Made by a program: the position numbers and the translations under genes | Part shown: positions 45,201 to 58,060 of the stretch, one piece after another | How the letters are laid out: every line of letters begins with the position of its first letter | Position numbering within the stretch: position 1 is the first letter of the stretch | Notes under the pieces: generated by a model | Seen by the model: only the letters and a program-made list of their open reading frames with translations | The model's database searches: none | Told to the model about the DNA's origin: nothing | Assembly: GCA_015178975.1 (NCBI GenBank) | Contig: WHVD01000075.1 | Coordinates: 248,001 to 312,000 of the forward strand | DNA from: Hysterangium stoloniferum | Taxonomy: Eukaryota > Basidiomycota > Agaricomycetes > Hysterangiales > Hysterangiaceae | Length of the DNA stretch: 64,000 nt | Direction: 5' to 3'

Positions 45201-45817
45201 CCACTGCTCGGCACACCCTGCAATACCTCATCACGACACGACATCACAAACTTACATATGGAAAAAGTGACTCTACAGAACTGGTCAGGTACAGTGACTC
45301 TGACTGGGCAGGAGATAAAGACAGTTGTCGATCAACTACAGGATACACATTTGTGCTCACAGGAGGGGTGGTAACCTGGGCTACTCAGAGACAATGCACT
45401 GTCACACTCTCTTCAACCGAAGCAGAGTACATGGCCCTCACCGAATGCTCTAAACATGCACAGTGGATTGTATCCCTTCTCCAACAACTCTATTTCGACA
45501 TTGACCTCCCAATTAATATCTTTAGTGACTCACTTGGTGCCCGCTCAATTGCTTCAAACAATGTCTATCACAAGAGGACAAAACACATCAATATTAAATA
45601 CCACTACATCTGAGAAAAAATTATGGATGGGACAGTCAGTGTAAATGAAGTCAACACTAAGAATAATCTTGCCGATGTTTTCACGAAATCACTACCACAG
45701 GATCAACACAACACTTTAATATCGCGACTTGGACTCGTTGATAATTCGACCGAGGGGGAGTGTTGTAAAAAAGGAACAATAACGGTCGAATTACCTCCGA
45801 GCACAATGACTACTTGA
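42222..45817 (+). pseudogene. Copia Gag-Pol polyprotein, broken
   Basis: Starts at ATG 42222 (MSSTASRLLTSIEKFDGMNW). A frameshift near 42340 leads into a long frame to 43714. Domains: UBN2-like Gag; CCHC knuckle CNFCGTPGHWERDC (42886-42927); protease WMLDSGCSDHIT near 43136; GAG-pre-integrase HAQLGHLSW...CEGCLLGK (43550-43660). The integrase core, in another frame, has HMDLSGP, VHSDRGGEF and QQNGVAERANRT. Near 44075 the sequence jumps directly to the start of reverse transcriptase, so the integrase C-terminus is deleted. RT has KARLVAKGFTQTEGIDYEET and YVDDMAIFG (44790). RNase H has SDSDWAGDKDSCRSTTGYTF and SSTEAEYMA (45300-45440). In-frame stops at 43750, 43933 and 44357 also disable it. The RT/RNase H frame 44399-45613 is still open. 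Confidence 0.93.
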
Positions 45818-46015
45818 ATCTATTATTAGATTCCTATTATGCCCCTTATTCTAAGTGGCACATGACTGTGGATATATACACCCATTGTTATACTCATTTA
45901 GATAGAACAATGGACGTAGATTAGTATAAAGTAAATAGGTATTGTATGATAGTAAAACAACAGAGTCAGTCTACTCGCACTGCATCTACAAGTTGCGACC
46001 TTTTACAATAATATC

Positions 46016-46635
46016 TACCCAAAAGAGCAGAGTAGTGACTATTCCACAGTAAACCCACATAATCTGAAACCTATTTTCATGACTATGCAACTTTCTGCAT
46101 CAGTCTGTACTATTTATCCTATCCATCCAGTCATGTATGGCATCATCATTGTGGACATTGAGAAACTACACCAAGACATTCTATTGGCAATTCTACTAGA
46201 TCCCATAACCAAGGCTCATCTCAACAATCCTGCAGACCCCAACCCAGTGGTCCCAAGACCCACATGTTTTCATTAGACTTAACAACCACATATATGTACT
46301 GGACTCTGATTGACTCTGCAAGCCATAGAAGCTGTGAGACTCGTATGGTGTCTCAGATGAGTGATTCTGGGATTAAATTAAGTAAATTTGGGTACATAAA
46401 GGTCATGTAGTTAGCATTATACAACACTGTGCTTTGCCCTTATACATTGAGACTCACAAAATATTTAATGCATCCAGTACAAACATAACCACCTAATCTC
46501 AGGATATTTGGGCTCCACAGGACTCTAGCAATGGTCTGCAGAGAGTGTACTTGGTCTAGACTCTGAGATTTTGTTAAGCACTATTGTAAATTATGCATCA
46601 CTTTTTCATCCTCTAAAGTATACAGTCAGGGATCA
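46016..46635 (+). pseudogene. Decayed Ty3 pol, part 2 (integrase N-terminal region)
   Basis: Continues the element interrupted by copia: [27 protein letters not shown] and [13 protein letters not shown] match element C 30300-30480. The H2C2 region recurs around 46470-46600 in broken form. About 140 bp of unrelated sequence (46311-46450) sits between. Confidence 0.75.
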
Positions 46636-46639
46636 GGCA

Positions 46640-46850
46640 CTCTACTGTAACTCCAGGCTCACACTGGTTGTCCAGTGCTTTTATGCTTTCTTATGAAATA
46701 ATTCATTCCCTGGACACCGCTTCTTGGTTCTCAGCAAGCATTCCAAATATTCTTTGGAATTAATGATGACTGAGCCTGCACCTGTGTCAATTTCTACAAT
46801 ATCTAAGATTCTGCTGTAATTTTCCCATTCTATCATCTACAACAAAGATA
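46640..46850 (-). pseudogene. Retropepsin-like fragment
   Basis: On the minus strand one frame reads ILDIVEIDTGAGSVIINSKE then YLECLLRTKKRCPGNE. The DTGAG followed by hydrophobic residues is the active-site loop of an aspartyl protease as in retroelements. No neighbouring gag or RT in the same orientation is visible, so it is an orphan fragment at the edge of the D2-related sequence. Confidence 0.5.
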
Positions 46851-46854
46851 ACCT

Positions 46855-47248
46855 TGTCCTGTCTGTTACCGACCGAGTGAGGTTGACACAGCAACAACCG
46901 TACAGTTTAACAGTTAACCTGTATCTCCAACCCCCGTGATCCTCTTGGTCACGACTCACGCGCACGTGACGTAGAGTGGCGTAGAGTGGCGTGCCAGCAA
47001 AAAGAGTTCGAAGGCTCAAATCTTAGATATAAGTATTCACAGACGGCGGAGTGCGACTTTACTAAATACGTGGATCGGATATTTTAATTTACCTCACGAG
47101 GGGGGGTCCAATTTTAATTGTAATGGGAACCATGAAGGAACGCGCACTTGCGCTGCTCAAGAATCAATTGGGTTAAAAATCAATTTATTTTCTCGAACAA
47201 ACTTGTTTGCATATTTCAGGGCGGTGTAGATACGGATGACGGTAAAAT
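46855..47248. repeat. 3' flank of F-box A2, paralogous to the F-box B flank
   Basis: GCAGTTAACCTGT-type sequence and the TCACGACTCA block match 9705-10010. No gene. Confidence 0.7.
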
Positions 47249-48958
47249 TTAGCATATAGGCACAGTGTTCTGAATGTAGAAACCTGCAGATTCCCGTATG
47301 TCCGGGACAGTGACACGGGGGAATTGAATCTCGAAGCTCTCTCTGAGGGCGGCCTCCTCGAGCACCAGGTTCCACTGCTTCGGGGTCAAATAATCGATAT
47401 ACACAAGGCGTTTGTGTCCCGTTAGTTTAGTGATGAGGTATTGCGTTTGAGAAAAATCACATCCAGGGACGACGAACCCCCCTTCCAACTGAACGAGATC
47501 ATTCAGCTTGAAGAGACACTTGACTGTTGTATCTGCCAATTGACGCTATAACACTGACGTTAATATTATATGTGAGCTCTGTCTTGAAGTTGACGTACTG
47601 CTTCAAAACCGGCAAAGTCGTACCACCACCCGTAAGGAATACAAAGTTGTTGGATCTGTGGGGCAGCCTCAACCAAGCGTTCAAATACCTCCAAATCTAT
47701 AAAAAGCACATTCAAGACACGTAGTGAAGTCATTGTTTGGATGGTGGGTAGGCATCCCGCTGCGATTGAACATTCCAAGTACTCTATTTGCTGAGCATTA
47801 TCCAAAGGAAACCATTGGCCGAGAGGTCCTCCATCGAACCGGTCGCCAAGCACTAGGGAACGAAGTCCAGGCACGCTCTGTGGTTTGACAAAACCTGAGT
47901 TATTTTCCTCAATGCATATTCGTAAATGTTTGATCGTTTGATGGTTGTGGAGAAAGGTCACGAAGGGGCTCTCTTCGCTTGCGTAGTCGCTCTCTGTGGA
48001 AGTATCATTTGGGGGTTCCGGGACTAGATCAATATCTGCTTCGAGCGTTAATTCAACCAAGAAAGGCCAAGATGCGTGTCGCCAGATAACCCAAAAGTCA
48101 AAGTCCTCCGGTCTTCTCACAAAAGATAGCTGTAGATGCTTCAATGTTGTAAATTGCATCATCCAAGCAGTGATATTATCAAATTCATGGTCCCAAGGGA
48201 CGTCATGGATGGTTAGGCAAAACGTCGTAATATTGGGAAAATTTCCGAACTGAATATGTGAAAGGATTGACGACAAGTTGAATAAATTACGTGATGCTTA
48301 CTGGGGAAATAGGGTTGATTTTCACAGGCACCACTATAATCTCCTTATTGGGTAGAAATTTCGCCCAGTCGTTCATAAAGTCAAAATAGAATTCATCCAT
48401 ATCGTTTCTTTGCCCAAGGCTCTCGAACAGAAATTCGAGGGCAGGTGTCATGGGTAGGTTGAAATTCCATCGAAAACGGCGCAGACGTGTCATATCCTTT
48501 ACGGCTGCGGCGAGCGCCGCCACACTCTCCTCGTAGGCCTCCTGCTCTTGGGGTAGATATAAATCCTTTGGTGAGAAAGAGGGTATAATAGATTGAACCG
48601 GTGCAATAGGTTTAGAGCGGAGAATATGGCTACAGTATGGAATACCTCCGCGGTTGGGCCAAAAGTACTGCTCAGACCCACCCAACTCGTTGATTAGTTC
48701 GAGTGCCCGCGTTCGCGCAGCGAGATGGGGGCGAGAAGCAAGCGATTGCCATATGTGGATTCGGCGAGAATCACACCGGATGTGGATAAAGTCGAGCCAC
48801 GACGGAACGATTATTGCTTTGAAAGACTTGGATGTTAGCGCCAAACTCAGGAGATCACGACGGTCCTCGACGTGAGAGAGGATTATATCGACCAGTTCTT
48901 GGGGAAGAGTGAAAAACGGTTGGGTGAACACGGAAACTGCTAGATTTGCTGTAGACAT
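47249..48958 (-). CDS. F-box / LRR-like protein, paralogue A, complete copy in D2
   Basis: Predicted exons on the minus strand are 48958-48302 (219 codons), 48249-47599 (217 codons) and 47545-47249 (98 codons plus stop), with introns of 52 nt (GTAAGC...CAG) and 53 nt (GTACGT...TAG). All are phase 0 and give about 534 residues with no stop. The F-box is at residues about 20-65 (TLPQELVDIILSHVEDR, LALTSKSFKAIIVPSWLDF). Exon 2 has LRR-like strands (WPFLVELTLEADI, IEYLECSIAAGCLPTIQTM). The last exon reads LADTTVKCLFKLNDLVQLEG. Such proteins couple a substrate-binding repeat domain to Skp1 in SCF ubiquitin ligases; the target is unknown. Intron positions match gene B, confirming a common origin. 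Confidence 0.87.
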
Positions 48959-48984
48959 GGGGGAAAAACGACGTGCAAGCAAGT

Positions 48985-50580
48985 GTGCCTGCGAACGGCA
49001 AGCGGCTACACAGCCAGTATATATGCCCTCCGAGATCCCGTATCATAATATGATTATGTAAAGGCTTCCATCAGCTTGAGGCGTCGACTCACTCAATTAA
49101 AAGAAGCGCACGAGAACTCCAAAAGCTTGCCGAGAGGTGCAACATCTTCGCCTTCAAATGACGATTTTTGGACTCTCTCAGGCTTATTGTGAGCCAGGAA
49201 ATACCGAACGCCATGCACAAGCCGGAGCCGTAAGCACGCTAACAGATATATGCGGAGCACGTACCCATAACATAGTTACAGTGTATGGGTGAAATAAAAA
49301 TAGATTTGAGAATGTTTAGGCGTACCATCGATGACACAGCCTACCATGTGTCTCCGCTAAACTACGACATCTGGTATATAGTTCAGTGTCGTTGACACTG
49401 TAACATGCACACTCCTCCTAGTTGGTTGTAGACAATACACTTCTGAACATCGCCGATTTACTCATGTTCCCATTTTTCCCTGGAGAATACTCGGGTATGC
49501 CCATGCAATGAAGAGTGAAACCTGCCATGAGAAGCGTAAACATTCAGTCCTAACAGAGAGTCTGCAATGGTGCCCAGTAGTCTCTGGATAGATTAGGATA
49601 TGTATTTCAGACTGGCAGTCCTGCTATCACAGGATCGTAGATCAGCTGGGGCTGGCACTCCCGGTTATTATTGATCCTAAACAGATACGGAGGTCGGAAT
49701 GGGATATGGAAATTGATGATGTCGCCGGTTTTGGAATGGTTCACTGTAGTATATATGTGAATGTGTAAGTGTAGGTCAGTGGTATATGTTTATTACTCTG
49801 TATGGTTTGACTGTTTCATTTAGGGCCTTCAGGGATAACCGGATGAACTTTTGTACTAGTCTGTAGTCAACGGATTTCAAGAAATGTGTCAAATTGGACC
49901 TGGTTAATAATATGAGTTATTCACGAGTTATGGCACTGGCGGTTCCTCCGTTATGAGAATTTATAACTCTGTGCATACATATAGGTAATTTGTGGAAGAT
50001 ATAGACAGCTTGGAGACAGCTTGAATGGCATTAAAAGTAAAAAATTTCCCTATCCTCAAATACCGTTCGTCAGAGTGCAGTGCAACTTGATACCGACTAG
50101 ACACATCCCACTCCTCATACTTTTGTTTCCAAACAGCTACGCAAGTAATAAAAACTAAATGTATGCCTGCACGTCATTCCGTCAATTCACCGCTCATTTC
50201 AGTCCATCTGGAATCATGTTCTCGTACGCCAGTCTTGCTTTAACCATAGCTAATATCTCAACTTATGTCACAATGAACCGGAGTAGATAAAGTGACAGGG
50301 AAAATGATAAAAAATGAAGAAGACAAGAAAATGAGATAGGAAAAACTCCTGTTATAATTGAAGGGCTACAGGCCGTTACACTATAACACAGTCACAGGGT
50401 ACCGAGTGTGACTTCCAACCATTTATTACTATGGTTTCCCGATATTGTTCGCCCAAACTACGTATAAGGCTATTACATTACCCCTCAGTCGATTCTCACT
50501 GCGTGTCGACTGAAATACATTACCCATCTCTAGCTCATCGTCCACAATAGTATTAACTAGACAGTCGATGCTCATTGCGT
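48985..50580. repeat. Repeat unit U behind F-box A, D2 copy
   Basis: Near-identical to 1010-2670, with small deletions (for example about 65 bp near 49810). No gene. Confidence 0.85.
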
Positions 50581-51284
50581 GTTATATTTGTCACAACTTC
50601 AAAAAGCCTGCTGTTGCGTCACCTCGAAAATCAGCGCACTCTCCCGACCAAGAGGTAACATCTCGTTACAAGGCCATCTGAATCCTGGCATAAGCACGCT
50701 GTTCGATCACTGGTCGTCCGACACCGCATACATCGTCGCCACCATCTCATCGTTACCGGCTACATCGGAATATATGCATCACACCCCCCGCGACCGCGGT
50801 TGTCACAGATCCCGAGCACGTCGTCAAACCCGTTTCAGCCTAAAAGTCCGGCCACCCGTGCCAGGTTCCACATTGCTTTGCATCTGGCGTAGGAACGGAC
50901 AACTATACGCTTGGACGAGGTCGGCGACCAGCGAGATATGGTCGCCAGTTGAGGTAGTGAACGACCATGTGAGGAGGGAGTCTCTCCGTAGGTATTGTTG
51001 TTGCTGTTGCTTTTGGACGAGGAGCACAGGAACCCAGGGTGCACCGTGACAGTTACGAACCTTGGCTATTCATGCGAGTATTTGGCGTGTAGCTTCGGCA
51101 TGTCGTTTCGTGATGGAAGCTCAAGTATCTATATCATCCCATTGACTCAGTCAAATGAGCACTAAAAGGGGTATAACGTACCATCAGTAAAAACGCACTA
51201 CAAAACCTTCCCATCACAACGGAAAAATCCGGAGCAAAGGAAAGGATGAAAGCAAGCAAAACAGAAGAAAAACAGAAGCCTGAC
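50581..51284. other. Unassigned segment, D2 copy of 2672-3440
   Basis: The 156-codon plus frame 50579-51049 is shorter and differently phased in D1 because of single-base indels (AGGTAACATC versus AGGTAAACATC). It is therefore probably not coding, or already broken. Confidence 0.35.
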
Positions 51285-52489
51285 TAACCGACTAGCCAAC
51301 CCGCCCATAAAACCAACTCTTATCCTCCCCCCACCTCCTGGCAGGAAGACCATGACCACTCACGTGCAGATGCGCCTGAGCCATCTCGACGCTCTTCACG
51401 CCATCGATGAAGGCTGTTGCTGCTGCGTATTTAGGGAAGTTCATGGCGATGTTGTGGTGTCTTGGGCAGGAGGGGAGGTAACGAGATGAGATTGCTAGAA
51501 ATGTCTATGGGGCTAGCATGTTTATACGATTGTATCAATAAAGAAGGCTAGAAGGAAAAGAGGTGGGAAAGGACTTACAAACAGTCAAGTGGCACGGGTT
51601 CCGTTCGTAGACGTTTCGGACAGTGTGGAGAACGGGGTCCTAAGACGGATAGGAAGGGCTGGCAAATAGTAGAAAACACTATAAACATTCGTCTTTTGAA
51701 AGGAAGAAGGATAAACACTGCTTACGCTAACATATTTGAAAAATCTACCGCCATTGGAAAAGGAAAAGTCAACACCGAATATCAAAAATCCTAGATCACA
51801 AGCCACTCACATATCAAACAACTCCTTTGCAGTCTCCCAATCCACTAACCCACTCGAAAGAATAGCGGGAGGGGCGGCGCGCCTTTTCAAAACCCTTCGG
51901 TGCGAGGTTGGAGGCAGGCCGTGGGGCGAGATAATCTGTCGAGGGGAGATCGAATCCTTCGGTGGTTGCAGATTCGGATTCTGGTTCAAAGTCGTCTTCG
52001 TCATAGCTAGCGGCGCGTTTCAGCTTCTTCACTTTTTATTGTTGTGACGACGATGACGTTGAAGAAGCGAGTTTCGAAACAATACACCCCTATAACAAGA
52101 AAGCCCGACTAACCGACTAGCCAACCCCCCATAAAGCAACACCTATCCTCCTTCCACCTCCTCGGAGGAAGACCATAAACATTCATCAGCAGATACGCCT
52201 GAACCATATCAACGCTCTTCACTCGACGAAGGCTGTTGCTGCTGCGTGTTTAGCGAAGTGCATGCCAATTTTGTAGGCGGCAGGGGAGGTAGCGAGATGA
52301 GATTGCTAGGGCTGTGCATTGGGCTAGCCTGTTTGTACAAGTTGGATTATAAAGAAGGCTGGAAGGGAAAAAAGTGGGAAATGACTCACAACAGTGAATA
52401 GGAACGAACCTCGACAAGTTCTTCAACAGCGCCGTATACGCAACAATATGGACATTGTGGGGAGGATTGTATCTAGAATACACCACCAT
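51285..52489 (-). pseudogene. Fungal transcription-factor pseudogene, D2 copy
   Basis: Counterpart of 3450-4804 with the same two fungal_trans fragments and serine/acidic linker (52032-51814). It carries extra single-base indels relative to D1, consistent with drift after the duplication. Confidence 0.6.
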
Positions 52490-54350
52490 ATCAGCAAAGA
52501 TCCAAAGCTATTCAAGAAAGCGTATGCTCACTTGCTCTCCGACACCAAGCCTTTGGATCTCTAATCGCCTCGTCATCCTGCATACCCGTCTGGTTCCCCC
52601 CCACTGCATCAAACCCAACCATTCCACATTTAAACGTTTTATTCACATCTATGCACAGTATAGCCAATAACGCCTCCCTCATACTCGGTGTCTGCGGTTT
52701 TCAGCCTTCAACAACACGGGATAGCGTCGTGGTCTGACAGCGTCGACAGCTCGGGTGTTGTTGGGTTTGTGGGTAGGAGGGTAGGCGGAATACACATTCA
52801 TCCGGAGAAGTGGAGGCTAGTAGGGTTCTGGGTGGATTATGAAAAGAAAGCGGGGAGATATGAATAAGGGATTAAAGGACGAGAAGATAGTGGAGAATAG
52901 AAAAAAAATAGAAACAGTAAAAGGTGTTAAAGAAAATAACGCCACTGCTTTTTAAACAGACGCATCCACCATTTGAGTGTCAAGCCAGAAGAGACTTAGC
53001 CAGAGGAAGAGGTGTAAATCCACGTCGCGGCAAGATCGTACGCTGGAGTGGTGAGATGGAACGATCCAAAACTTGCGCATACACCTTATGTGCATCTGTG
53101 TACCCCGATACACCCAAGTGCTCAGGGTGGAATGGAATGGTCGAGGAGTCCGCACTCGCACATATACCTCACGTACAGCTGCGACCACCAATTATGAGCA
53201 GACGGGAAAGAGAGGGAAACAAGGAGATAGCGTTACCACTGTCATCGTATTCTCCGCGAACATCGATCAACATGGAGGAAGAAGAGGTCCAATACCCGTT
53301 CCAACTCGGGGATGGAAAAGGGTGTTCGATTCCTTCGTATTTGCATCTACCCAACGCTGTGAGAATCTGCCGCCGCCCCCGTGGTTCTAATAACACCAGG
53401 ATCCAGGCACCCAACCGAGCCCATCTTACATAATCTAAGATCGACTGGATATTTGACCATAGACATTATGTAACTTTTTCATTTGTTATGGCGGACATCA
53501 TTCTGGGGATGTCTGCTCCCATGCTGCGCATTTGTGTTTGTCACTGTGTGCCCCAACGCCAACGGAAGTCCAATATCATTTTACTGCAAATCATTCTTTT
53601 GTTTTACGAGAGGGAGCTGTGCAAGAAGGGGAAATCAACCCGATACCTTTATCTGGCATTCCCGCTGCACTATCTACTGCACCTTCGCCTTTCGTCGCGC
53701 CCACCACAAACGGCGTTTCTACCTGTCGGTCAAGACTATCATGAACTGGCTCCGGCTATGCAATCTTGGAAAGCGGGACGCAAAGCCTTTTCCCATGCCG
53801 GTGGAGAAACTCACAGCGGGGCCGCAATCAATGGGTGGACCCAGCGCTTCTACGAGTACGGTTGGGCAACCTGAGTCTGAGCCTTTCTGTACAGGTTGCC
53901 ACTAACCTGCAGAACCAAAATCAAGAACACGCTGAGCGCGATCGCGACGAGCTAAGTTCACCGTTGCGTTTTGCAAGCATATAAGCAGATTCCCGCACGC
54001 CGTCCGTGTCCGGCAGCCGCAGGTTCAACAATCTCGTGGGCGCCCCTGCAGCGCTTGAAGAGTTTGTTTCGCGCGACGTCGCTGCGTATTCACAATGGTG
54101 CAGTTGACCAGGCGACGAGCACGAGCAGGGTGCGCGTGCGGTCTTTGCGCATGCGACGAAAGTGTTGCAGGGGTATGGTTCTCAATATCTAGCGCGACTC
54201 CGATATCTGTCCGAAACAGGGGGAATATGCAGCTGTTGCGTTGATGGGAAGTGTGACCTCGACTGGAGTGACGTAGCGTTTCCCTTTCCATAAACGCAGT
54301 ACCTGATTCGATACTGAGTGCGATGGCAGCCTTATCTCTGAGGTCCCCGA
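52490..54350. other. Unassigned region, D2 copy of 4805-6640
   Basis: A 175-bp block present in D1 is missing near 53350, and about 25 bp are extra near 53607. Frames on both strands shift as a result. No recognised domain. Confidence 0.3.
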
Positions 54351-54613
54351 AGGCACAGCGGCGTCTGAGGTCATCAAGTACGGTTCTCGGTTAATCCAAT
54401 ATTTCGAGCAAAGATTCAACCTTCGTGCGCCGCAGAGCTTTCTTGAAGAGATCGGTTGGATTGTCGTTAGTGTAGACATCTGCAATATGTACGCATTGTT
54501 TAGACACGATGTCTCGAATAAAATGATAATATATATCAATGTGTTTCATTCCTGCATGGAACTTGTCATTTTTAGTGATAGCGATCGCCGATGAGTTGTC
54601 GCAATAAAGCGAG

Positions 54614-55044
54614 AGTGGTCAAGTGAGCGGGCGAGCAATTACAATAAACGCACGTATCCACAATGCCTCCTTAGTTCCGTGGGTTGCTGCAATATAGTTG
54701 GCTTTTTCTTGGAACTCCAGGACACGGCGCCCCTGTTTATCGTGAAGATTTAGCCCGAGATTGCATGGCGGTACTGCTGTGAAGCCCAGTGCCGGTCGGT
54801 ATAGCCTTCTATGCCGCTTACCTCCGTACCTTGTCCCTCCCCAAGTGTATAGTTGTTTAGTGCCTGAAGGTACTGGAAAACTCTTTTGAGAGCTTCCCAA
54901 TGAGCTCATCCAGGGTTCTGCATGAATTGCGAGAGCAGCGATACTGCAAATGCGATATCGCGGTGTGCCGAGTGCGGGGGACATGGGTAATCCCATCGAT
55001 TCGCAGTAGGACACGTTATACATCCCTTCGTACTGTCGAGGCAT
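54614..55044 (-). pseudogene. Ty1/copia RNase H remnant, D2 copy
   Basis: Same remnant as 6905-7335, with the same breaks and a handful of substitutions. Confidence 0.6.
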
Positions 55045-55207
55045 GCTCTATATTTGTATCACAGGTAGGTGTTGGTGCGGGTTGAGCGGGGTGGATAGCG
55101 GTTTCGCATCTTGTAAACCGAATGGCACTATAACGTCGTCAACGTAAGTACGTTGCGAAAATTAAATTACTCGAATTAAATTACTCGTGAGGTGCGATCT
55201 TGCTTGG

Positions 55208-55509
55208 CCTCCATGCCTAAAAAGTGACTGGCTCTCACATAGGCATCCATAATATCGCTGACTTGGTTATTACAGCTCTCATAAACACTTCCCAGGTCAA
55301 GCCACACCACATTGATGTGAGGTTGATTCAGATCGAAGGTCACATTATCGGTTTATTTGGAAGTAGAGTACGCTGATCAAACAATAGAATGTAGAGTTGC
55401 AGCTGTCACGATAGATGGCTTGCTAGTAGACTACGTAGGCTTTATCGTATTTCTGGCCTTGCATGTAGGTGCAGCCAAGGAGATACCAGGATTTGGCGTG
55501 ACCAGGATC
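55208..55509 (-). pseudogene. Ssn6/Cyc8-like TPR fragment, D2 copy
   Basis: Twin of 7500-7801 with the same stops and frameshift; decayed before the duplication. Confidence 0.68.
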
Positions 55510-55593
55510 CTAAAAAGAGACGTGTTATCAGTGGATAGTGCATTAACGAAGAGGAAGAATATGGAAAAATGAACAACGACAACTCGCCTGCCT

Positions 55594-56137
55594 TCAAACT
55601 GTTAGAGAAATATTGAATCGCACGTTTCTCATTCTGAAAAGGTGCATCGGGATGGTGATAGAGCCATCCGAGCTGTTGCAGTGGACTTTTTCAACAATGA
55701 TGTGCTCATAGGAAGAGAATGGGGAGTCAGCGCTTAGTTTAAAGTTGTATATCCATCCAGGGAGATGATGGGAGACAGTGCGGTTACATATCAAGAGGCG
55801 ACCAAGATATCTGATAAAAATTTGGATTTTTGAAAGTGCCTTAAATGCGTCCAAAATCACGTCAAGGACCTGTGAGGAGTTGTAAAACACAAGTAATGCT
55901 CCCACTGAAGTAATACAGGTGCTGAACCGGAAGAACCCGATCGGTAGTTGGGTTTTGTGCCTTTCCTTCTACCATTTGAGCATTTTTTAATAATACACCC
56001 TTCAGTTGATCTGTTGAAAACATGGAGGAATTAGTGTAACAAGCATTAATCTTCCATAAGAAAATATTTTTTGTTTTTGATTCTCAATTGCTATTTGGCT
56101 GTCTGTCACAACTGAGACTGTTTTGTCAGGAATAAGT
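55594..56137. other. Unassigned minus frame, D2 copy
   Basis: Minus frame 55905-55594 (103 codons) has no recognised domain and is broken by 1 nt in D1. Confidence 0.3.
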
Positions 56138-56229
56138 GTGGGTTGTTCAATTTCAGCTTTAGTCATATTTAAATTTTCAAGGTCAGTCTATTTGGGATGT
56201 AACTAAGGTTGGGCATATTTCCAACCCTA

Positions 56230-56620
56230 CTCCCATTTTGTTGCTGTTGGATGTGGACCATTATGTGTGAGCATCATTGAGTCGACGTCACACCCCACAT
56301 GGGAAGACAGTTTATTTTATAGTATATGTTGAATTGAAGACAAGGATTGAGTCTGTAGGCGAAGCTCAGTGAGACAATAACTTTCACTGTATATTATAGT
56401 GTATGCGAAGCTACAAGATGTTTCATAAGTAATAGAATGATAATAAATGATTGCGCATATACCTCAGTGAGTGAATAACTTTCACGAGGTATATGGTGAA
56501 TATTTCGACTTTTTATTTACTTTGTAATTGTTTAGGAGAGTTGTTAGGAGAGTAAAAAGGAGGGATTTCGATACTCGAAGGTTCTGGTTAATTGTTCATT
56601 TAGGGCATTCAGGAATAACC
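56230..56620. other. D2-specific segment
   Basis: Sequence between GTCGACGTCACACC and TTCATTTAGGGC is absent from D1, where GTCGACGTCATACC runs on to TCTGTACTTACATG. It contains two TAACTTTCAC words and no gene. Because 56600-56810 resembles unit U, D1 more likely lost about 0.5 kb than D2 gained it. Confidence 0.6.
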
Positions 56621-57740
56621 GGATGAACTTTTAGCGTTGTATGTAGTCTCAGCTTGTACTAGTCCGCAGTCAACGGACTTCAAGAAATGTGTCAAATTAG
56701 ACCTGGTTAATGATATGAATTATTCTGGCTTACCAAACTCAAATCTGCGCTGCATGCCAGTCAGCCAAACGTTATGGAGCTGTGGCGTTTTCTGGGTTGG
56801 GAGAATTTATAACTCTGTACTTACATGTAGGTAGCCCATTAGACAGCTTTTGAGACAGTTTGAATGGCATCAAAAGCAAAACATTTCCATATTCTCGAAT
56901 ATCGTTCGTCAGAGTGCGGTGTAACTCGATACCGACTAGACACATCCCACTCCTCACGGCAAACAGCTACGCAAGTAATAGAAACTAAATGTATGCCTAC
57001 ACGGCATCCCATCAATTCGCCCCTCATTTCAGTCCATCTGCAATCATGTTCTCGTGTGCCAGTCCTGCGTTAACCATAGCTAATAGCTAAGACCCCATAC
57101 CCCATACCCCATACCCCTCACTCCCAGATCACCTCTCACAGCCTCCCATCCGGAGAATTATCCTTTCCCTCTCCCCGCGCTTTAATGATCCCCGATATCA
57201 TATGAAGACTGTATGTAAATTCTATTGCCACCCTACTGGGAGGGATGGTGGGCGTTCATTCGCGGTTTTGGAATGATTCTTGTTGAATTTTACATTATAA
57301 AGTTGTATGCTTACCTAGATCGGATTTAGACTTATGAGTGTCGTGCCGCAATGAGAGGACAACACTGCAATTATTGTCGACCATTGTCAATGTGCTGTAT
57401 GCATGCTCGGACCCGCAAGAAAAATACACGAAATATGAAAAACGAAAAGAAAGCGAACCAAAACCCCATCCCACAAGGCGTACTAATCGTTGCATATCTT
57501 CTGCTTGTTTATTCCTCTGCTCATCCTAGCAATGGTTATTGATATATAAAATAAAATGTACAAAATCCAAGTATATTATTCGAAGCTCACGGTCACCTTT
57601 ATCTAGATCTAGAGACCTGATTTCGAGCTTGGTACAGATGGTCCTTGCTTACTTCCTAGTCCATGAATTCTTACTGCAATTCTGTGTATAGAGACATGCA
57701 CTCAGACGGCCGGAGTGCTACATCCAGAGCTGTGATCATC
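56600..57740. repeat. Dispersed unit-U sub-repeat and microsatellite
   Basis: 56600-57090 matches 1910-2360 and 61245-61720. It is followed by CCCATAC units (57090-57118) and the non-coding flank of F-box B2. Confidence 0.7.
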
Positions 57741-58060
57741 GACATCAAGGTTTGGCAGTTAACCTGTAAAATCTAACCCCCGTCGTGATCCTACTAACCT
57801 GACTGTAGTCACGACTCAGGTAGAGTGCTGTGCCAGCGAAGAGAATTCGAAGGCTTAGGTCTGACATAAAAGTATTCACAGACGGCGGATTACGACCTTA
57901 CTGAGTCCATGGGTCAAATATTTTAATTCACCTCACAAGGGGCAAACCCATTTCCATTACAATGGAAACCATGAACAAACGCGCAACTGGGCTGCTCAAG
58001 AGTCAAGCATTGGGTTAAAATCAATTTATTGCTCGGTATATGTATGAATGGCGACAGAAT

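Larger units (their letters stand above)
41841..46010 (+). mobile_element. Ty1/copia element nested in decayed Ty3 pol
   Basis: LTRs are 41841-42126 (286 bp) and 45761-46010 (250 bp); both start TGTTGTAAAA and end CTTTTACAATA. Target duplication ATATC at 41836-41840 and 46011-46015. Removing the element rejoins the host frame (GGATATCTACCCAAAAGAG against GACGTCTATCCTAAAGAG in element C). The 36-bp difference between the LTRs is a deletion between short GCACT repeats in the 3' LTR. The half-tRNA(iMet) primer site GGTTATGGGCCC is at 42127-42138 and the polypurine tract CGAGGGGGAG at 45751-45760. Confidence 0.95.
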
